Source: Streptomyces sp. TSRI0281 (GTDB lineage: Bacteria; Actinomycetota; Actinomycetes; Streptomycetales; Streptomycetaceae). Taken from it: a DNA stretch of 64,000 bases. The first letter of the stretch is position 1. Every line of letters starts with the position of its first letter. The notes below the pieces were generated by a model that searched no databases, was not told the DNA's origin, and saw nothing but the letters and a program-made list of their open reading frames with translations. Where the stretch lies: contig NZ_LWLE01000001.1 in assembly GCF_001905125.1 (NCBI RefSeq), positions 710,880 to 774,879 on the forward strand. Direction: 5' to 3'. A program made the translations under genes and the position numbers. Below are positions 52,985 to 64,000 of the stretch, one piece after another.

Positions 52985-53055
52985 TCCGTGGACCGCCCGG
53001 CAGCGATCCGTGGACCGCCCGGCAGCGATCCGTGGACCGCCCGGCAGCGGTCCGG
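52985..53055. repeat. 22-base tandem repeat upstream of the Crp/Fnr gene
   Basis: Units TCCGTGGACCGCCCGGCAGC start at 52985, 53007 and 53029, with a diverged unit before them. The 498 bases from 52686 to 53183 otherwise hold the rpsL leader and promoter and no gene I can support. Confidence 0.85.
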
Positions 53056-53183
53056 GAATCTCCCCTTCCGCGATCCGCGGATGTCCCCGGCAGCGGGCGG
53101 ATGGCCGAAATCCGGTCACTCCGGACCCGGTGCGCCCGGGGCCTCAGTACATTGAACCGCGCGCCGGAAGATCGGGGGACGGC

Positions 53184-53960
53184 ATGACGGCGGCTGCACC
53201 CTTACCCGGCGACGGCGGACTCGACGACCGCGTGCCCTTTCTCGCCCGGCTGGAGAGCGAGGACCGCGCCGCGCTGCTCGCGCTCGGCCGTGAGCTCCCC
53301 TTCGCGCCCCGCGCGCCGCTGCTGCGCCAGTACGAGCCGTCCTCGCACGTCCTGCTGATCCTGCACGGCTGGACCAAGGTGACCGCCTCCGCCGCCAACG
53401 GCTACGAGGCGCTGCTCGCGCTCCGGGGCCCCGGAGACATCATCGGCGAGTCCGCCGCGCTGACCGGACGCCCCCGCTCGGCGACGGTGACCGCGCTGGA
53501 GCCGGTACGCGCCGTGGCCATCGAGCACGAACGCTTCCGGGAGTACGCCGTCCGCTCCCCCGCCATCTCGTTCACGCTGCTCGGACTGACCGCCGACCGG
53601 ACCCGCGCGGCCGACCAGCGCCGGCTGGAGTTCGCCTCGATGAGCGTGCGGGAGCGGTTCGCGGTGCTGCTGCTCGACCTCGCCCGCACCCACGGCCGCC
53701 GCACGGACGAGGGCGTCGAGCTCGCCGTACCGCTCAGCAAACAGGAGCTGGCCGGTGCGGTCGGCGCCTCCCGCGAAATGGTCCAGCGGCTGCTCAAGGA
53801 CCTGAGGGCGCGCGGCATCGTCACGACCGGACGGCGGGCGCTGGTGATCGTACGACCGGACGCGCTGCGCATGATCGTCGGCGCGCGGCCCACGGCATCG
53901 ACGGCCCCGCCGCTCGCCCCACCGCACTCCGCGTCACCCGAGGCGCCCTCTTCCGCGTGA
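53184..53960 (+). CDS. Crp/Fnr-family transcriptional regulator
   Basis: A 258-residue regulator. Residues 10-130 form the cyclic-nucleotide-binding beta-barrel, with the phosphate-binding-cassette region PGDIIGESAALTGRPRSATVTAL; residues 150-230 are the winged helix with recognition region LSKQELAGAVGASREMVQRLLKDLRARGIVTT. ATG 53184 is chosen over upstream in-frame starts that run through the repeats. It precedes a nucleotide-cyclase homologue by 127 bases on the same strand, so it may sense the product of that enzyme. Confidence 0.9.
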   Translation: MTAAAPLPGDGGLDDRVPFLARLESEDRAALLALGRELPFAPRAPLLRQYEPSSHVLLILHGWTKVTASAANGYEALLALRGPGDIIGESAALTGRPRSATVTALEPVRAVAIEHERFREYAVRSPAISFTLLGLTADRTRAADQRRLEFASMSVRERFAVLLLDLARTHGRRTDEGVELAVPLSKQELAGAVGASREMVQRLLKDLRARGIVTTGRRALVIVRPDALRMIVGARPTASTAPPLAPPHSASPEAPSSA

Positions 53961-54087
53961 GCACGCGGTCCCCCCGAGTCACTGTGTGCACACGGTCACA
54001 CTTCGAGTGCGTCATCCGTCCTCACCACCGGGGATCCACCGCCGTCACGCTCTTCCCAGCACGGAACACCCCCGGCGAGAGGCAACC

Positions 54088-54870
54088 ATGTCCGACCCCG
54101 TGAGCAGCACGATCCTGCTGCTCGACATCGAGAAGTACAGCGAACGCGACGACGTCGAACAGGCGTATCTGCGCCGTATGCTCTTCGATCTCGCCGACCG
54201 CGTCCTGCTGGCCGCGGGCATCGACGAGACCCGGCGGCGGCGCGCCGACCGCGGCGACTGCGTGATGGAGCTGATCGACGCCAACGCCTCGGTGACCGCC
54301 CTGCTGCGCACGCTGCTCACCGAGGCGCCCGCCCAGCTGCGCACCCTGAACCGCACCGCCTCCCGCTCCGCTCAGATGCGGCTGCGCGGAGTGGTCGCCA
54401 CGGGGTACGTCGCCCTCGACGGGCACGACGGCTGGGTCGGGTCCGACCTCAACCACGCCTGCCGGCTGCTGGACGCCGAACTGCTGCGGGGCGCGCTGAG
54501 GGAGCGCGCGCAGGACTTCGCGCTGTGCGTGTCGGAGCCGGTGTACCAGGGCATCGTGCGGCACAGCCCCACCGGCGTACCGGCCGAGGAGTTCCACGCC
54601 ATCACGGTGGGCAGCAAGAACGGGCCGCTCCCCGCGTGGCTGCACGGACCGGTTCCGCACGTGCCGGTCCCGGACGCGCCCCCGCAGGCCCCGGACCGGA
54701 CGGCGCACGAGCCCCGTACTCCGGCGGCGCCCCCCGCCGGGCCGGGCCAGGCGTTCGACTTCGGCGGCGCCACGGTCAACGGCGGCGTCTTCGGCGGCAC
54801 GAACCACGGCATCGGCGGCGGCACCTTCCACGGCGACATCCACCTCGGCGGCGGCAGCAGGGAACGCTGA
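54088..54870 (+). CDS. Class III nucleotide-cyclase homologue with glycine-rich tail
   Basis: A 260-residue protein. Residues 1-190 follow the class III cyclase fold: the first metal aspartate is D13 (ILLLDIEKYS), the second D57 (RGDCVMEL), and the catalytic Asn-x3-Arg pair is N122/R126 in GSDLNHACRLLDA. All four residues are kept, so it may be active. Residues 190-220 are Pro-rich, and 228-253 are the motif GGVFGG-NHGIGGGTFHGD that also occurs in the next protein. The stop overlaps the next start (TGATG). Substrate, a purine or a pyrimidine nucleotide, cannot be told from the sequence alone. Confidence 0.75.
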   Translation: MSDPVSSTILLLDIEKYSERDDVEQAYLRRMLFDLADRVLLAAGIDETRRRRADRGDCVMELIDANASVTALLRTLLTEAPAQLRTLNRTASRSAQMRLRGVVATGYVALDGHDGWVGSDLNHACRLLDAELLRGALRERAQDFALCVSEPVYQGIVRHSPTGVPAEEFHAITVGSKNGPLPAWLHGPVPHVPVPDAPPQAPDRTAHEPRTPAAPPAGPGQAFDFGGATVNGGVFGGTNHGIGGGTFHGDIHLGGGSRER

Positions 54871-57044
54871 TGAGCTCCGGTGACGCCGCCGGCGCGGGGC
54901 CGCAGCAGCAACCGGGAGGCGCCCCCGAGGCGGCCGAGGAGACGGCGGAGACGGAGGCGGCCAAGGAGGCAAGGGAAGCCGAGGAGGCCGACCGGCCCCA
55001 GGACGTGTGGTCGGCCCGGCGGGACCTGACCAACCACACCCCTCGGACCATGAGCCTGGACGGCACCCGGGTCGGCGGCGGAGTCTTCGGCGGCGTCAAC
55101 CACGGCATCGGCGGCGGCACCTTCCACGGCGATGTGCACGTGGGCACGACCGAGATCCACTACCGGTTCGGCGCCCGCTCGGCGGTCCACTCCTCCGGCG
55201 AGATCCCGCCGGAGGCGCTGGACCGGCTGGCGGCGAGCTTCGCCGCCGGAAGCGGCTTCGAGGCGCTGGCCGAGCGGCTGCGCGACGAACATGTCCTGGT
55301 GCTCTCCGGGCCGCACTTCGCGGGCCGCCGGACCGCCGCGCTCATGCTGCTGCGCCGCATCGGGGCGGCCCCGGTCCGTGCCATGGGCCCCGACACCTCC
55401 CCCGGTGACCTCGCCGGACAACTCGACGGCGGCGGGCAGGAGGAGGCGCGCGGCCATGTCCTGTGCGACCTGATCACCGAGCGCGGCAGCCCCCTGCGCG
55501 AGGCGCACCTGCTGGCCGTCCGGGACCGGCTCGCCAAGCGGGACGCGTACCTCGTGATCACCGTGGGACCGGCCGCGTCCCTGGAGGACGTACCGGTCGC
55601 GGTCTGGCGGCAGCCGTCCGCGAGGGACGTGCTCACCGCGCATCTGGAGCCGCTGGCCGATGCCGGGAAGGTGCGGGAGCTGCTGTCCCTGCCCGCCGTG
55701 ACCGAGTTCCTCGGCCGGAGCCATCAGCCGCGCGAGGCCGCCGAGTTCGCCCGGGTCCTGGCGCGGTACGCGGCGGGGCAGAGCGATGACCAGGCGCTCG
55801 GGAGCTACTCGCTGATGGCTCTGGAGAACCAGGTCCAGGAGTGGTTCGAGCAGGACGAGACCTCGCTGCACCTGCGCGAGAAGGCCTTCCTCGTCGCCCT
55901 GGCCGTCTTCGACGAAGGGCCCTACGCACTGACGGCCGAGCTGAGCGACCTCTTCTACTCCTTCCTCCAGAGGACCGAGAACGCCGAGCGGTCGCCCGCC
56001 GTCCCGGTCTTCGGCACCCACATCGGCAAGCGGCTGCAACTGGCCAGGGCCCGCCGGTACGAGGCGGAGGAGCACACCGAGTGGGGTCCGGTGAGCCAGG
56101 TGATGGCCGCCTACCTGGACAACCGCGCCGCGCTCGTCCTGCTCCGGGAGGTGTGGACCGGCCACCCCTCGGCGCGGCCCGCCCTGGTCGGGTGGCTGCG
56201 AGAGCTGGCAGGGGACGGCCGCCCGCTGGTACGCACCCGCGCGGCCTCGACGGTCGCCGTCCTCGCCCACACCGACCTGCCGTCCGCGATGGCCCTGGTC
56301 ATCGAGCCGTGGGCCGGCTCCCGCCTGTTCCGCCACCGGCTCGTCGCGGTCAGCGCACTGGCCCTCACCCATCGGCTCGGCACTCCCAACGTGCCGCGCA
56401 TCCTGGACGCCTGGTGCGGCAGCGAGGAGGCGGGGCAGCGCTGGGTGGCCATCCGGACGCACGGGCTGATCGGCCCGGAACGGCCGGTGGAGACCCTGGC
56501 CGCGCTGCGTGCCGCGGCCCGCCACCCGGACCGGCAGGAGGATCCGGACAAGCTGGTGGCGGGTGAACTCGCCGCATCGGTAGCGCTGTTGCTGCTGTCA
56601 CCGGTCGGCGACCGGGTCATCGCCGAGCTGCTGCGGACCCTGCACACCGACCGCCCGGTGTTCGACCTCGCGGTGGGCGGCTTCGTCAGCGCCTGCCTGC
56701 GGGACCAGGACGACCGGCCCGGGTGGCCGACCGTCCTCGCCTGGTACGCCCGGTCCGCCGCCATGGGCACTCAGGACGCCCAGGACATCGCCACTCTGTG
56801 GCGGGCCGCGCTGGCCGACCGGGGCCACAGCGAACCCGCGCTCGAAGCGATGCGCCGGTGGGTGTTGTCCGCGGACAACGACGAGGAGGTGGAGTGGGCG
56901 CTCGCCGCGCTGTTGCCCGCCCTCGTCACCACCACCGCCGAGCGCCAGCGGCTCGGCCATCTGCTGCGGACCGTGCCCGGCGAGGACAGCACTCCCCCGC
57001 CGCCCGCCGCGGGCCGTCTGCTGACCACCCTGCCGAACCGCTGA
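54870..57044 (+). CDS. P-loop-like protein with HEAT-like repeats and shared glycine-rich motif
   Basis: A 724-residue protein. Residues 1-45 are acidic and Ala/Glu-rich; residues 69-90 carry the same glycine-rich motif as the upstream cyclase. Residues 143-165 are a beta-strand and P-loop-like turn (LVLSGPHFAGRRTAAL), in which the usual Lys is Arg, and VLCDLITERG follows at a Walker-B-like place. The C-terminal half (about 390-700) is a series of paired helices (VRTRAASTVAVLAHTD, RHRLVAVSALALTHRLG) that look like HEAT repeats. I infer a degenerate STAND-type NTPase, the possible recognition or switching protein of this locus. Confidence 0.6.
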   Translation: MSSGDAAGAGPQQQPGGAPEAAEETAETEAAKEAREAEEADRPQDVWSARRDLTNHTPRTMSLDGTRVGGGVFGGVNHGIGGGTFHGDVHVGTTEIHYRFGARSAVHSSGEIPPEALDRLAASFAAGSGFEALAERLRDEHVLVLSGPHFAGRRTAALMLLRRIGAAPVRAMGPDTSPGDLAGQLDGGGQEEARGHVLCDLITERGSPLREAHLLAVRDRLAKRDAYLVITVGPAASLEDVPVAVWRQPSARDVLTAHLEPLADAGKVRELLSLPAVTEFLGRSHQPREAAEFARVLARYAAGQSDDQALGSYSLMALENQVQEWFEQDETSLHLREKAFLVALAVFDEGPYALTAELSDLFYSFLQRTENAERSPAVPVFGTHIGKRLQLARARRYEAEEHTEWGPVSQVMAAYLDNRAALVLLREVWTGHPSARPALVGWLRELAGDGRPLVRTRAASTVAVLAHTDLPSAMALVIEPWAGSRLFRHRLVAVSALALTHRLGTPNVPRILDAWCGSEEAGQRWVAIRTHGLIGPERPVETLAALRAAARHPDRQEDPDKLVAGELAASVALLLLSPVGDRVIAELLRTLHTDRPVFDLAVGGFVSACLRDQDDRPGWPTVLAWYARSAAMGTQDAQDIATLWRAALADRGHSEPALEAMRRWVLSADNDEEVEWALAALLPALVTTTAERQRLGHLLRTVPGEDSTPPPPAAGRLLTTLPNR

Positions 57045-57074
57045 GCAGTACCGACCCCACAGGAGACGCACACC

Positions 57075-58628
57075 ATGACCGACTTCCGCCGACCGCCCGA
57101 GTGGGAGCAGACGGCCGACCGGCACACCCGGCTGACCGACCCCGTACTCACCGTCCGGCAGCTCTCCCGGTTCGGGTTCGCCCGCAAGTCGCTCACCCGT
57201 ATCGACCACGCCCTGGTCTTCTCGACCCCGGACGGCTCGTACGACACGTTCCTGCCGCCGGTCCGGCCGACCCGCGCCGAAGCGGCGGGCAAGCGGTACA
57301 CCGCCGTGTACGAGGTGGACATGGGCGTCCACCCGGTCCACGCGGAACTGGTGCTGCCCAGCGACAACGACGCCTTCGAGTTCGGCCTCTCCGTCGAACT
57401 GTCCTGGCAGGTCCACGATCCCGCGCTGTTCGTGGCGAGCGGCTACCGGGATGTCCCCCGGCTGCTGCTCGGCGAGCTGGAACAGGCGGCCCGCCCCGTG
57501 ACGCGCCGCTTCCCCGTCGACCGGAGCGCGGACGCCGAACAGGAGATGCTGCGGGCGGTGCACGCGTGGGGCCCGCTCGGCACCGGCGCGGGCCTCGGCA
57601 CGACCTGGACGGCGCGGCTGCGCAGGGACCGGGAGAACATCGGCCATCAGCGGCGCATCCAGGCCATCGACCACGCCGCCACCGAGCAGATCCACGCCGA
57701 ACGGCGGGGCATGGAGTACGACGCCGAACTCGACCGGCGCACCAGGACGCAGGACGCCCTCCAGGCGGGCCGGGCCATGGAGTACGGGGAGCGGCACCAG
57801 GAACTGGCGCTCCAGCAGCAGCGGTGGCAGCACGAGCGGGCCCTGCTGGCCGCCGCCGATGAGGTGGAGCTGCAGCGGGCCGAGGCGGAGAAGATCGACT
57901 TCTACCGGACCCAGCTGGAGCAGGGCGGCGTACGCGCCTGGGCGCTGCACCTCTCCCGGCACCCCGAGGACTCCCGGACCGTCCTGAACGGCATGCGCGA
58001 GGACCAACTCCGCATGATCCAGGCCCAGATGGACCTGGTCCGACAGCTGCTGGGCGGCGACGGCGCGGAGAGCTACGAGCTGGAGGGGCCCAAGAAGCTG
58101 GCGTTGCAGGCGGTGCACGACATCCTGACCCAGCGGCTGCCGGGAGTGTCCCAGGACTGGTCGGGCCCGCGGCTCGGCCCGCCCGCGCAGGGGACGGCAC
58201 CGCCGCAGGACACACCACCGTACGAGACACGGCCCTACCGGTCACCGCCGTACGAGACGCACACACACGAGCCACAGCCGTACGAGTCACAGCCGTTCGA
58301 GTCGCGTCCGCACGAATCACGGCCGTACGAGCCACAGCCGTACGAAACGTATCCGTACGAGTCGCGGCCGCACCCGGCACCACCGCCGCCGCAGGACGCA
58401 CCGGCGCACGGGACACCGCAGGCGTGGGTGCCCGCCCAGGACACCGCGCCCGCGACCTTCTCGGGCTGGCAGCCGCCGCCCGGCTACGGCAGCGCCCCCG
58501 TCATGCCCGCTCCCGCGGTACCACCGCGGCCCGCCGAGCCGCCCGCCGCGCCGCCCGCCGCGCCGCCGCAGCCGTCCACCGACGGTGACGCCCATGGCGC
58601 CGAACGCGTGAAGGAGGCCGACGGCTGA
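57075..58628 (+). CDS. SPFH-like coiled-coil protein with P/Y/E repeats
   Basis: A 517-residue protein. Residues 75-170 have the beta-strand pattern of SPFH/band-7 domains (FEFGLSVELSWQVHDPALFVASGYRDVPRLLLGELEQAARPVTRRF). Residues 185-330 are a charged coiled-coil. Residues 375-440 contain five-residue repeats of the P-Y-E-[ST]-x type, and the remainder is Pro/Ala-rich. It has no clear transmembrane helix. SPFH proteins gather at membranes and often partner membrane proteases; here it directly precedes a membrane protein gene (TGATG overlap) and an M48 protease gene. Confidence 0.65.
   Translation: MTDFRRPPEWEQTADRHTRLTDPVLTVRQLSRFGFARKSLTRIDHALVFSTPDGSYDTFLPPVRPTRAEAAGKRYTAVYEVDMGVHPVHAELVLPSDNDAFEFGLSVELSWQVHDPALFVASGYRDVPRLLLGELEQAARPVTRRFPVDRSADAEQEMLRAVHAWGPLGTGAGLGTTWTARLRRDRENIGHQRRIQAIDHAATEQIHAERRGMEYDAELDRRTRTQDALQAGRAMEYGERHQELALQQQRWQHERALLAAADEVELQRAEAEKIDFYRTQLEQGGVRAWALHLSRHPEDSRTVLNGMREDQLRMIQAQMDLVRQLLGGDGAESYELEGPKKLALQAVHDILTQRLPGVSQDWSGPRLGPPAQGTAPPQDTPPYETRPYRSPPYETHTHEPQPYESQPFESRPHESRPYEPQPYETYPYESRPHPAPPPPQDAPAHGTPQAWVPAQDTAPATFSGWQPPPGYGSAPVMPAPAVPPRPAEPPAAPPAAPPQPSTDGDAHGAERVKEADG
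58217..58375. repeat. 15-base in-gene repeat coding P-Y-E-x-x
   Basis: Imperfect units of CCGTACGAGWCRC (15 bases with spacers) are translated into PYETR, PYETH, PYESQ and similar five-residue repeats in the SPFH-like protein. The unit length is a multiple of three and keeps the frame. Confidence 0.75.
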
Positions 58629-59200
58629 TGGCCGACACCGACCCGGCACCACCGCCGCACCCGCCGGGCCCACCCCCGGCCCCGCCTCCTTCCCCGCCCC
58701 CACCACCGGGCACCGGGACCGAGGCCGCGGCACGGCTCCTCGTCGATCTGCGGTCCGAGATCGCGCGGGCCGACAGCAAGGCTGCCGTGCTCGTCGCCGC
58801 ACTCGGCATGAGCGCGGGCGTGGTCAGCGGCCTGCTGGCCGGGAGCGACTGGGAACCGGCCGCCCTGTCCGGTACGGGCACGGCCTGCTGGTGGATGGGC
58901 ACCGCCGCGCTCGCCGCGTCCCTGATCGCCCTGCTGATGGCCGTGCTGCCGCGCTACCGCACCAGCAAGTGGGCTCCGGGCGAGCCACTCACGTACTTCG
59001 GAGACATACGACGGGCGGTGCGGCAGGAGCGCCTGGCGGAAGCGCTCGCCGAGACGGAGCGCGCACCGGCCGCCTCGCTCCTGGTGGCCCTGGCGGAGAC
59101 CAGCCGGATCGCCACGCGCAAGCACCAGTGGATACGTGCGGGGCTGGTCACCTTCTCCCTCGGCGCCGTACTGCTCCCCGCCTCCCTGCTCATCGGCTGA
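58628..59200 (+). CDS. DUF5706/PycTM-type membrane protein (Pycsar effector family)
   Basis: A 190-residue protein. Residues 1-35 are Pro-rich. Residues 37-190 match the DUF5706 effector architecture: LLVDLRSEIARADSKAAVLVAALGMSAGVVSGLLAG (helix 1), WWMGTAALAASLIALLMAVLP (helix 2), then a conserved soluble stretch (YFGDIRRAVRQERLAEAL) and a last helix (RAGLVTFSLGAVLLPASLLI). In known Pycsar systems this family opens or disrupts the membrane when it binds a cyclic pyrimidine nucleotide made by a class III cyclase. The ATG overlaps the stop of the preceding gene. Confidence 0.75.
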   Translation: MADTDPAPPPHPPGPPPAPPPSPPPPPGTGTEAAARLLVDLRSEIARADSKAAVLVAALGMSAGVVSGLLAGSDWEPAALSGTGTACWWMGTAALAASLIALLMAVLPRYRTSKWAPGEPLTYFGDIRRAVRQERLAEALAETERAPAASLLVALAETSRIATRKHQWIRAGLVTFSLGAVLLPASLLIG

Positions 59201-59225
59201 CGACCCCGTACCGCGAAGGATGGCC

Positions 59226-60236
59226 ATGTCCCGGCGAAGCCCCGAGTCACCGCACCCGCAGGACCCGCAGGACGACCTCGACTACCGGCACGCCCCCGGC
59301 AACCGACTGCACTTCACCGCCCACCAGCGCGGCGCCGACGCCACCGCGCTCGGGCATCTGGCGCTACAACTGCCCGGCATCCTGATGAGCCTGCTGGTCG
59401 TGGCCCTGGCCGCCTCGCTCCTGGAGTCCTTCACCGGTCTGCCGTACGGGATTCCGGTGCTCCTCTGGTCGGCCTCCGGCGCCCTGGTCTTCCACGCCCC
59501 CAGCGAGGACTTCCTCGCCCGCTACCTTCTGAAGCTCCAGCGCCCGCTGCCCCACGAGGCCGCCCGGCTCGAACCCGTCTGGCGCGAGGTGACGGCGCGC
59601 GCCGGCGTGGACGGACGCAGGTACCACCTGTGGATCGAGGACAGCGAGGACCTCAACGCGTACGCCGCGGCGGGACACATCGTGGCCGTCACCCGGTTCG
59701 CCCTGGAGCAGCTGCCGAGCGCCCAGCTCGCCGCCGTACTCGCGCACGAACTCGGCCACCACACCGGCGGTCACGCCTGGTCGTCCCTGCTGGGCTACTG
59801 GTACCTGCTGCCCGGCCGGATCGCGTGGCGGGTCCTGCGTACCGTGACCGTTCTCGCCATCAGGTTCACCGGCTACTTCTCGTACCTGGCCGCCGGCGTG
59901 CTGGTGCTCCTGATCGGCGCACTCGCCTTCACGACGCTCAGCGTCCTGTACGGGCTGCCGCTGGTGCTGCTCGTCGTCCCCTGGCTGACCGCCGCCGTCG
60001 GACGCCGCGCCGAGCTGCGGGCGGACCGGCACGCGGCGGTGCTCGGCTTCGCGCCGATGCTCGCGGAGGTCCTGCACACGATGCACGCCGGTGAGACCCG
60101 GGCACGGGAGTACGCGACGGCCGCGACCGGGAAGCCACCGGCCGAACCGGGTGCCCTGGCCCGGCTGCTCGCCACGCATCCCGACTACCGGACCCGGATA
60201 CACCATCTGCGGCCCTACCTCCGGCCGCCGCGCTGA
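59226..60236 (+). CDS. M48-family membrane metalloprotease
   Basis: A 336-residue protein with a zinc-binding HELGH motif at residues 174-178 in a LAAVLAHELGHHTGG context, and the third ligand probably in ELRADRHAAVLG. Two hydrophobic helices precede the catalytic domain (residues 47-67 and 75-90) and two to four follow the motif. ATG 59226 has AAGGA five bases upstream; an ATG at 59220 is also in frame. It is the last gene of the Pycsar-like locus, next to an SPFH-like gene, recalling HtpX- and FtsH-type protease/SPFH partnerships. Confidence 0.85.
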   Translation: MSRRSPESPHPQDPQDDLDYRHAPGNRLHFTAHQRGADATALGHLALQLPGILMSLLVVALAASLLESFTGLPYGIPVLLWSASGALVFHAPSEDFLARYLLKLQRPLPHEAARLEPVWREVTARAGVDGRRYHLWIEDSEDLNAYAAAGHIVAVTRFALEQLPSAQLAAVLAHELGHHTGGHAWSSLLGYWYLLPGRIAWRVLRTVTVLAIRFTGYFSYLAAGVLVLLIGALAFTTLSVLYGLPLVLLVVPWLTAAVGRRAELRADRHAAVLGFAPMLAEVLHTMHAGETRAREYATAATGKPPAEPGALARLLATHPDYRTRIHHLRPYLRPPR

Positions 60237-60268
60237 GCGGACCCGCCCGCCGGACCCCGTACACGCCG

Positions 60269-60304
60269 CAGGGCGGCCACCCCGTGTTCGGGGTGACCGC
60301 CCTG
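60269..60304. terminator. Bidirectional stem-loop between the accessory locus and rpoC
   Basis: Arms 60269-60283 and 60290-60304 form a near-perfect 15-base inverted repeat (CAGGGCGGCCACCCC) around a 6-base loop, 32 bases after the M48 gene and 22 bases after the rpoC stop on the other strand. Confidence 0.8.
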
Positions 60305-60326
60305 TGGTCAGTCGCAAACGACTCGC

Positions 60327-64000
<3,674 letters not shown>

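Noticed and set aside
54372..56525. 717-residue minus-strand frame over the cyclase and P-loop genes
   Set aside because: The plus-strand genes have conserved motifs, overlaps and ribosome-binding sites; the minus frame has none.

Overview
The window is a 64 kb piece of a very GC-rich actinobacterial chromosome, almost certainly Streptomyces. The supporting signs are GC-saturated third codon positions that open long false frames on the opposite strand, many GTG starts, DUF397/DUF5753 and HATPase regulatory cassettes, several ECF sigma factors, and the gene order rpoC / rpsL-rpsG-fusA-tuf / rpsJ...rplQ-truA / rplM-rpsI-glmM / coaA. The zinc-type (C+) forms of S14 and L36 are present.

Left part (1-18 kb), mostly accessory and regulatory: a TetR regulator; a secreted beta/gamma-crystallin-like protein; a five-gene operon on the minus strand (ECF sigma factor, zinc-finger anti-sigma membrane protein, ABC ATPase, two membrane proteins) whose genes overlap by a few bases; an MFS exporter divergent from a CGNR zinc-finger regulator with shared operator-like half-sites; a UvrA-like ABC protein; a VOC/AraC pair; a second ECF sigma factor with its membrane partner; coaA; a DUF389 membrane protein; and glmM.

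Translation backbone (18-40 kb, minus strand): rplM-rpsI; an ABC-F ATPase; truA and rplQ; then rpoA, rpsK, rpsM, rpmJ, infA, map, adk, secY and the complete spc and S10 gene series ending at rpsJ. Stem-loops separate rpsQ from rplN, rplO from secY, and map from adk, so the cluster is divided into several transcription or attenuation units.

Accessory region (40-48 kb): three DUF397 genes in an exact 232-bp tandem array behind an XRE/DUF5753 regulator, a divergent HATPase, a winged-helix/zinc-ribbon protein, an SDR enzyme, a GNAT acetyltransferase, a 516-residue protein with a tail resembling conflict-system adaptors, and a secreted trypsin-like protease. Then the elongation block tuf-fusA-rpsG-rpsL follows (48-53 kb, minus strand).

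Most interesting region (53.2-60.2 kb, plus strand): inserted between rpsL and rpoC is a compact series of six genes: a Crp/Fnr cyclic-nucleotide-type regulator, a class III nucleotide-cyclase homologue that keeps its metal-binding and catalytic residues, a large P-loop/HEAT-like protein, an SPFH-like coiled-coil protein, a small membrane protein of the Pycsar-effector (DUF5706) type, and an M48 membrane metalloprotease. The cyclase and the P-loop protein carry the same glycine-rich motif. I read this as an enlarged Pycsar-like signalling or defence locus. The window ends inside rpoC, whose 5' end lies beyond base 64000.

Short tandem repeats of different unit lengths occupy many of the intergenic gaps, and a nearly identical 28-base leader element lies upstream of both rpsJ and rpsL.
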